Assembly: GCA_964604675.1 (NCBI GenBank)
Contig: CAZSAT010000180.1
Location: 1-11,305, forward strand
Direction of reading: 5' to 3'
Length of the DNA: 11,305 nt
Source of the DNA: CAZSAT01 sp964604675
GTDB lineage: Bacteria > Myxococcota_A > UBA796 > CAJQPC01
Part shown: one piece after another, positions 6,816 to 11,305 of the stretch
How positions within the stretch are numbered: the first letter of the stretch is position 1
Layout of the letters: every line of letters begins with the position of its first letter
Translations under genes and position numbers: made by a program
The notes under the pieces: generated by a model
The model's input: the letters and a program-made list of their open reading frames with translations, nothing else
What the model was told of the DNA's origin: nothing
The model's database searches: none

Positions 6816-8350
6816 ACACCGATCCGCTCTCCGAGGCCGTACAGGACCTCGTGTTGCCGGACGACGCGCACAACCGCAGCCTCGTCGCGAACGTTCATCC
6901 GCCCGCATGGAGGAACCCCGATCCGGGCGGTCTCTACAACATGGTCGTCGTCGGGGGCGGAACTGCGGGCCTGGTGTCCGCGCTCGGCGCCGCGGGCCTG
7001 GGCGCCCGGGTGGCGCTCGTCGAGCGGCACCTCATGGGCGGCGACTGCCTGAATCATGGGTGCGTCCCGTCCAAGGGGATCTTGCGCGCGGCCCACGCGG
7101 CCCACGACGTCCGATCCGCCGCACGCTTCGGCGTGGAGATCTCGGGCGAGGTCCGGGCCGACTTCGGCGCGGCGATGGAGCGCATGCGTCGCCTCCGCGC
7201 GGGGATCTCCGCCAACGACTCGGCCCGCCGCCTGAAGGAGCACGGCGTCGACGTCTACCTGGGCGATGCGGTCTTCACCGGCCCGGACACGCTCGAGGTG
7301 GACGGCAACACCCTGCGATTCCGGAGAGCCGTCGTCGCGACGGGTGCCCGCGCGGCGAGCATCCCGGTCCCCGGCCTCGCCGAGGCAGGCTGTCTCACGA
7401 ACGAGACCGTCTTCTCGCTGACCGAGCTGCCGCGGCGACTCGTCGTGGTCGGCGCCGGACCCATCGGCTGCGAGCTCGCCCAGGCCCTGTCGCGCTTCGG
7501 GTCGGAGGTGACCATCGTGAGCCTGGATCCGAGGCTCCTGCCGCGCGAGGACGCGGACGCCGCCGCGCTCATGACTCGCGTGTTCGAACGCGAGGGCGTG
7601 CGGCTGGCCCTGGGGGCCCGCCTCGTGCGCGTGGAGCGGAGCGGCGACGACAAGATCGTGATCTTCGACCGCGGGCAGGGACAGGAGCGGGCGGTCGGGG
7701 ACGAGATCCTCCTCGCCGTTGGTCGCGCTCCGAACACGGACGGCCTGGGGCTCGAGGCTGCCGGCGTCTCCTTCGACCGGACCGGGGTGAAGGTCGATGA
7801 CCGCCTGAGGACGACGAACACGCGCATCTACGCGGCCGGCGACATCTGCTCGGTGTACAAGTTCACGCACGCGGCCGACGCGATGGCCCGCATCGTGATC
7901 CAGAACGCCCTGTTCTTCGGCCGCAAGAAGGCGAGCGCGCTGCACATCCCGTGGTGCACCTTCACCGACCCGGAGGTGGCCCACGTCGGCCTCTACGAAC
8001 CGGAAGCGAAGGCACGCGGCATCGACGTGCGCACCTACAGCGTCGAGCTGTCCGAGGTCGATCGAGCGGTGCTCGACGGCGACACCGAGGGCTTCGCCCG
8101 CGTCCACGTGGATGGCCGCTCCGGTCGGATCCTGGGCGCCACGCTGGTCGCCCGTCATGCCGGCGACATGCTCGGGGAGGTCGTGCTGGCCATGACCGAG
8201 GGTCTCGGTGTGGACGCGCTGTCCCGGGCGATCGCCCCGTACCCGACGCAGGGGGAGGTCTGGAAACGGCTCGGTGACGCCCACCAGCGGACGCGGCTGA
8301 CGCCGTCCGTCGCGCGCTGGTTCAGCCATTGGTTCGCGGCCTGGAGATGA
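6812..8350 (+). CDS. FAD-dependent pyridine nucleotide-disulphide oxidoreductase, MerA-like
   Basis: The protein has 512 residues. After a 43-residue leader with NVHPPAWRNPDP comes the FAD-binding GGGTAGLVSALGAAGLGA (48-65) and the redox-active disulphide C79-x4-C84 in GGDCLNHGCVPSK. The NAD(P)H-binding motif VVVGAGPIGCELAQ (211-224) and the second FAD motif RIYAAGDI (338-345) follow. The dimerisation domain ends with APYPTQGE, where the His of lipoamide dehydrogenase and glutathione reductase is Tyr477, as in mercuric reductases. The C-terminal vicinal Cys pair of MerA and the N-terminal HMA metal-binding domain are absent, so true Hg(II) reductase activity is doubtful. A disulphide, dithiol or arsenic-species reductase partner for the upstream redoxin or ArsM is more likely, which is inference. 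The TTG start at 6812 follows GGAGA by 7-8 bases and overlaps the VTT stop as TTGA. Confidence 0.92.
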   Translation: MNTDPLSEAVQDLVLPDDAHNRSLVANVHPPAWRNPDPGGLYNMVVVGGGTAGLVSALGAAGLGARVALVERHLMGGDCLNHGCVPSKGILRAAHAAHDVRSAARFGVEISGEVRADFGAAMERMRRLRAGISANDSARRLKEHGVDVYLGDAVFTGPDTLEVDGNTLRFRRAVVATGARAASIPVPGLAEAGCLTNETVFSLTELPRRLVVVGAGPIGCELAQALSRFGSEVTIVSLDPRLLPREDADAAALMTRVFEREGVRLALGARLVRVERSGDDKIVIFDRGQGQERAVGDEILLAVGRAPNTDGLGLEAAGVSFDRTGVKVDDRLRTTNTRIYAAGDICSVYKFTHAADAMARIVIQNALFFGRKKASALHIPWCTFTDPEVAHVGLYEPEAKARGIDVRTYSVELSEVDRAVLDGDTEGFARVHVDGRSGRILGATLVARHAGDMLGEVVLAMTEGLGVDALSRAIAPYPTQGEVWKRLGDAHQRTRLTPSVARWFSHWFAAWR

Positions 8351-9669
8351 CCGGGCTCACCCCCATCGTCGTGTTCGCGCGCGCCCCCGAGCCGGGCAAG
8401 GTCAAGACCCGGCTCGCGGGCGCCGTCGGAGCCGAGGGCGCGGCCCGGCTCGCGTCCGCGTTCCTGCGAGACAGCTGGGCGTCGCTGGGCGCCGTCGCCT
8501 GGGCGCGCCCGGTCGTCGCGACGACGGGTGCGCTCGACGCGACCTTCGCCGACCTCGAGACCTGGGGTCAGGGGGGAGGCGACCTCGGCGAGCGCATCGA
8601 GCGGATGCTCCGACGCGCGCTCACGGGCGCGCCCACGGCCTTCGCCGTCGGAGCCGATACGCCGGGGCTCCCCCGCCACCTCCTGGACGAAGCGCGGGAG
8701 GCCCTCGCGTCGGCGGACGCCGTCCTCGGGCCCTGCGACGACGGAGGCTTCTACCTGCTGGGGCTGAAGCGATGCCCCGAGGGTCTCCTCGCCGGTCTTC
8801 CGTGGAGCCGGTCGGACACGCTCCAGCACGTGCGCGAGCGGCTGGAGGCGCGAGGGCTGTCGGTCGCGATCATCGCGCCTTGGTTCGATGTGGATCGGCC
8901 CGAAGATCTCGCCCGGCTCGAGGGCCTGATCCGAGAGCGGCGAATCCAGGCGCCCGCGACGGCGAGGATCTTGGGGGCCATGCCACGGATCTCCGTCATC
9001 ATCCCCACCCTTGACGAAGCGGCCCGGATCGCGGATCGCCTGCGCGAGCTCGCCGCCATGCCTGAGCTCACCGAGGTGATCGTGGTGGACGGCGGCAGCC
9101 GAGACGCCACGCTCGCCATCGCTCGCGAGTTTCCAGATGTGCGAGTGATGGCCGCGCTGCGAGGCCGGGCAAGCCAGATGAACCGGGGGGCGGCCTCGGC
9201 GGCGGGCGACGTGCTCCTGTTCCTGCACGCCGACGTGTCCCTGCCGGCGGACGCCGTGCGGTGGATTGGAGAGGCTCTGTCCGACGATCGGGTGGTCGCC
9301 GGAGCCTTCCGCACCTGGACCGTGCCGGACGCCGGCGAGAGTCGTCTCGCACCGCTCCTTCACCTCGCGGACCTGCGCTCCCGCACCACGCGGCTGCCCT
9401 ATGGCGACCAGGCGCTGTTTGTGCGCGTCGAAGCGTTCAGGGCCGTGGGCGGCTTCCCGGAGATCCCGCTGATGGAGGACCTGCAGCTCGCCCGGCGCCT
9501 TCGTCGCCTGGGGCGGATCCGGACCGTGCCGGCATCGGTGACGGTCTCCGGCCGGCGGTTCCTGGCACGCCCTCTCTACTACGCGTTTCTCATGAACGTC
9601 TTTCCGCTCTTGCTGCGGCTGGGCGTGCCGCCTGCGCGGCTTGCCCGGCTCTATGGAGATCCGCGATGA
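8347..9669 (+). CDS. Fused TIGR04282-type and TIGR04283-type arsenosugar-associated transferases
   Basis: One 440-residue frame carries two enzymes that are normally separate. Residues 1 to about 205 match the DUF2064/TIGR04282 transferase, with a nucleotidyltransferase-like start PIVVFARAPEPGKVKTRL, VGADTPGLP at 101-109 and GPCDDGGFYLLGL at 128-140. Residues from about 213 match the family 2 glycosyltransferase TIGR04283: RISVIIPTLDEA, IVVDGGSRDAT (245-255), FLHADVSLP (292-300) and LPYGDQALFVR (350-360), ending in LPL-type hydrophobic helices. Both families are known as rSAM/selenodomain-associated transferases of arsS clusters and are thought to elaborate the arsenosugar. ATG at 8347 overlaps the previous stop as ATGA; TTG at 8329 is possible. 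An internal ATG at 8980, just after GGGGG, could yield the second domain alone. The linker (about 198-212) is short. Confidence 0.9.
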   Translation: MTGLTPIVVFARAPEPGKVKTRLAGAVGAEGAARLASAFLRDSWASLGAVAWARPVVATTGALDATFADLETWGQGGGDLGERIERMLRRALTGAPTAFAVGADTPGLPRHLLDEAREALASADAVLGPCDDGGFYLLGLKRCPEGLLAGLPWSRSDTLQHVRERLEARGLSVAIIAPWFDVDRPEDLARLEGLIRERRIQAPATARILGAMPRISVIIPTLDEAARIADRLRELAAMPELTEVIVVDGGSRDATLAIAREFPDVRVMAALRGRASQMNRGAASAAGDVLLFLHADVSLPADAVRWIGEALSDDRVVAGAFRTWTVPDAGESRLAPLLHLADLRSRTTRLPYGDQALFVRVEAFRAVGGFPEIPLMEDLQLARRLRRLGRIRTVPASVTVSGRRFLARPLYYAFLMNVFPLLLRLGVPPARLARLYGDPR

Positions 9670-9758
9670 CCCGGGTCGCCATCCTGACAGCCACGTTCTT
9701 GGCGAACGGCTGCAGGGTGGTCCGCGCTCGCGGAGGTCCCGGGCTGGAGGAGGAGTGA
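9666..9758 (+). CDS. Possible 30-residue micro-ORF between transferase and phosphoesterase
   Basis: An ATG at 9666 overlaps the transferase stop as ATGA. It is preceded by GGAG at 9655-9658 with a 7-base spacer. The frame runs 30 codons to a TGA that overlaps the phosphoesterase ATG by one base. The peptide starts MTRVAILTATFLANGCRVV, a short hydrophobic stretch with one Cys, and ends RGGPGLEEE. It is too short for a transmembrane protein of known type. Its function may be only to carry ribosomes to the next gene, or it may be the remnant of a deleted gene. The precise overlaps at both ends are the only evidence that it is translated. Confidence 0.35.
   Translation: MTRVAILTATFLANGCRVVRARGGPGLEEE
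9746..9753 (+). promoter_or_regulatory. Ribosome binding site fixing the phosphoesterase start
   Basis: GGAGGAGG gives two overlapping Shine-Dalgarno cores, 7 and 4 bases before ATG 9758. The match is the strongest in the operon. It supports ATG 9758 over the upstream open frame, whose extra residues do not resemble the family. Confidence 0.7.
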
Positions 9759-10861
9759 TGCGTGACGACGACGATGGACGTGCGCTCGTCGTGAGCGACC
9801 TGCACCTGGGACTCGGGGGTGTCCACGATGACTTCCAGGCGGACGAAGAGTTCGCCGCGTTCGTCGCGTGGGGGGCGGCATCGGGAGTCAGGTCCCTCAT
9901 CGTCGCCGGCGATGCGCTGGACTTTGCCGCTGGCTGGGGTCGCACCAAGGCCGGCCCCGGGGGGCGCCTCTCCGAGGGAGTAGCCGTGGACCTGGTTGGG
10001 CGGATCCTGGCCGCCCATCCTCAGGTCACCGCCGCCCTGGGCTGCTTCGCCGCAGCGCCCGGGCGCCGGGTGGTCTTCATCGTGGGCAACCACGACATGC
10101 CGTTCCTGTTCCCGAACGTGCAGGCCGCCGTCCGTCAGCGGCTCGGCCCAGGGGTGGAGTTCCACCGCCGAAAGTGGGTCGCTCATGGCTGCCGCGTCGA
10201 GCACGGGCACCACTTCGAGCCAGCAAACACCTTCGATCCTGAGCACTGCTGGGTCTGTGGGGCCGACGAGGAGCCCTGGTCAGGGGGCGAGCGACAGCTC
10301 GACCTGCCCTGGGGCACCTGGCTGGTCGCGGACTACCTGGCGCGAATGGAGCCCTTCGACCCGATCGCGGTCCGCATCCGCCCGGTCGACCGGCTTCTGC
10401 GCTGGCTGCTTCTCCATCGGCCGGTGCTGGCACTTCGAGCGATGCTCTCCTTCGTGGGCTTCGTGCTCCGAGGTCGCTTCCTCGGGTCGGCGCGCCGCCG
10501 GGAGCGGTTCCGCCAAACGATCAGCGTGCTGCGCGGAGCCTGCATGGGCTGCGACTACCTCGACGAGGCGCGCTCGCTGCTCGGAGCGGCGGGCGTGCAC
10601 ACCGTCGTTCTCGGCCACACCCACCAAGCCGGCCTCTGGGAGCTGGACGAAGGGCGGGTCCTGAACACCGGAACCTGGAGCACGGTGGCGGTCCCGTCGG
10701 GCGCGTCGGTGGCCCTGGTCCGGCGTCTTACCTTCGTCCTGATCCGTGCCGTCCCCGACCGGAGAGGGGAGGCCGCGCTGATGGAGTGGAGACCCGGTCT
10801 CGGTGCGGTCGTCGTACGTGGCGAAGCTCCCACGCCCGGGGCACCAGATGGGGAGGGGTAG
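9758..10861 (+). CDS. Calcineurin-like metallophosphoesterase
   Basis: The protein has 367 residues. It has the ordered metal-binding motifs of the calcineurin-like superfamily: SDLHLG with D14 and H16, GDALD at 51-55, GNHD at 110-113, HGHHFEPAN around 149-157, and GHTH at 286-289. The order and the HGHHF element resemble LpxH-type UDP-diacylglucosamine pyrophosphatases and related membrane-surface phosphatases. An insert at about 160-260 holds a C164-x2-C167 pair and hydrophobic helices (RLLRWLLLH, LALRAMLSFVGFVLRG), which could bind the membrane. Two further cysteines, C262 and C265, follow. It is the last recognisable gene of the operon. It may remove a phosphate or nucleotide group from an arsenosugar intermediate or lipid, but the substrate cannot be read from sequence. 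ATG 9758 has a strong GGAGGAGG site upstream. Confidence 0.85.
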   Translation: MRDDDDGRALVVSDLHLGLGGVHDDFQADEEFAAFVAWGAASGVRSLIVAGDALDFAAGWGRTKAGPGGRLSEGVAVDLVGRILAAHPQVTAALGCFAAAPGRRVVFIVGNHDMPFLFPNVQAAVRQRLGPGVEFHRRKWVAHGCRVEHGHHFEPANTFDPEHCWVCGADEEPWSGGERQLDLPWGTWLVADYLARMEPFDPIAVRIRPVDRLLRWLLLHRPVLALRAMLSFVGFVLRGRFLGSARRRERFRQTISVLRGACMGCDYLDEARSLLGAAGVHTVVLGHTHQAGLWELDEGRVLNTGTWSTVAVPSGASVALVRRLTFVLIRAVPDRRGEAALMEWRPGLGAVVVRGEAPTPGAPDGEG

Positions 10862-10865
10862 CTAC

Positions 10866-11177
10866 TCAGCAGAGCGGCCGCATGTCGCCCGGTAGTCGTG
10901 CTCCACCTCGACGCCGAGCAGCAGGACACCTCGCTCCGTCGTCGCCTGTCAGGTCGAGGCCATCGATGGCCGTCAGGATCTGCAGGGTCGAGGGCCTGAC
11001 CTTGTAGTCAGGATCGGCGTGGGCCCACCGCACGACGCCGCCACGGTCGACGACGAAGATCGACGGAATGGCGAAGTCGTGGTGGTCGCGGCCGGATGCA
11101 CCCTCGATGTCGAGGCCCAACCCCTCGAGGCGCGCGGCCTCCACGTCGTAGGGATAGCGCTCATGAACCGACCTCAC
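10866..11177 (-). pseudogene. C-terminal fragment of a second peroxiredoxin-like (AhpC/TSA) protein
   Basis: The 103-codon frame reads YPYDVEAARLEGLGLDIEG, then FAIPSIFVVDRGGVVRWAH and ADPDYKVRPSTLQILTAID. This is the recognisable second half of a redoxin-like protein, with the Pro-containing strand before the final domain. The first half, with its active-site Cys, is absent. Upstream on the minus strand the same frame meets TAG at 11251-11249, and the other two frames show no redoxin sequence. A GTG at 11177 can start the fragment but lacks a ribosome site. Whether it is a 5'-deleted remnant or a small functional protein is unclear; the former seems likelier. It is convergent with the operon, with only four bases between stop codons, and the tail RRRGGARLPGDMRPLC is not family-like. 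Confidence 0.5.
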
Positions 11178-11305
11178 GCGGCGATTCTCGCACGAGGTGA
11201 GGCATCTCGACGGGAGCTTACGGGTCTGGTCGGGCCGGTCTGGGTCCCCTACGGCTCGATCCGGCAGAGTTCATTCGGCCCGAGCAACCACCTCCTCCTC
11301 GGTCA
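11178..11305. other. Right-edge stretch; no gene assignable
   Basis: Two partial frames reach the edge. On the minus strand one ends WLLGPNELCRIEP at TAG 11251-11249, which could be the C-terminus of a gene lying beyond the window. On the plus strand a frame from ATG 11163 is open to the edge. Both have GC-rich third positions over the shared part, so the sequence does not decide between them. Confidence 0.3.

Larger units (their letters stand above)
2131..10861 (+). other. Predicted arsenosugar-biosynthesis-type operon
   Basis: Eight recognisable genes, and possibly a ninth micro-ORF, run in one direction with no intergenic gap. The junctions overlap as TGATG (1 base, at 3312, 6072 and 9758) or as ATGA, GTGA or TTGA (4 bases, at 4322, 4915, 6812, 8347 and 9666). 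This implies one transcript with coupled translation. ArsM plus ArsS plus the TIGR04282/TIGR04283-type transferases is the known core of bacterial arsenosugar clusters. The peroxiredoxin-like, PiT, VTT and MerA-like genes are accessory members whose exact roles are inferred. No ArsR repressor, ArsB/Acr3 efflux pump or ArsC reductase is in the window. No clear terminator was seen after 10861. Confidence 0.8.

Noticed and set aside
6587..8329. 580-codon minus-strand open frame
   Set aside because: Antisense to the VTT and MerA-like genes, with no domain motifs. Long antisense frames are expected at this GC content.
8155..9948. 597-codon minus-strand open frame
   Set aside because: Antisense to the fused transferase gene, rich in Arg, Ser and Pro, with no recognisable domain.
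10858..10883. GTAGCTAC and GCGGCCGC palindromes after the operon as a terminator
   Set aside because: Neither forms a stem-loop followed by a T-run. They are short palindromes of the kind expected by chance.

Overview
This is a GC-rich bacterial window (roughly 70% GC by eye). Nearly all the coding sequence ends codons in G or C. Tight gene packing, an ECF sigma factor with a zinc-finger anti-sigma factor, and 1- or 4-base start/stop overlaps all indicate a bacterium. Candidates include Myxococcota, Rokubacteria-like lineages, Actinobacteria or other GC-rich soil and sediment groups. The sequence alone does not settle the phylum. No rRNA, tRNA, CRISPR array or insertion sequence was seen.

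Left part, minus strand (bases 1-2018): an ECF sigma factor is followed by a small cytoplasmic zf-HC2 anti-sigma factor, an MgtC/SapB-type membrane protein, and a small unrecognised gene that appears to carry a one-base frameshift. The MgtC frame has no stop codon before the window edge. Bases 1-201 hold no convincing gene, only three short palindromes.

Centre and right, plus strand (2131-10861): a compact operon reads divergently from the sigma factor. It encodes an ArsM-type arsenite methyltransferase with a cysteine-rich tail, the radical SAM enzyme ArsS (a Cys form of a family that often has selenocysteine), a peroxiredoxin-like CxxC protein, a PiT-family phosphate-type transporter, a VTT (TVP38/TMEM64) membrane protein and a MerA/dihydrolipoamide-dehydrogenase-like flavoprotein. 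A fused protein joining the two 'rSAM/selenodomain-associated' transferases (TIGR04282 + TIGR04283 types) follows, then a possible 30-residue micro-ORF and a metallophosphoesterase. Every junction overlaps by 1 or 4 bases, so the block is very likely one translationally coupled transcript.

The content matches arsenosugar biosynthesis. ArsM would methylate As(III), ArsS would transfer a 5'-deoxyadenosyl group to the methylated arsenic, and the transferases and phosphoesterase would process the sugar product. The transporter, VTT protein and two redox proteins would handle transport or thiol/arsenic redox chemistry. Those later roles are inferred from context. No ArsR repressor is visible, and the adjacent ECF sigma/anti-sigma pair is the candidate regulator.

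Far right (10866-11177, minus): the C-terminal half of a second peroxiredoxin-like protein, without its active-site half, faces the operon end to end and is probably a gene remnant.
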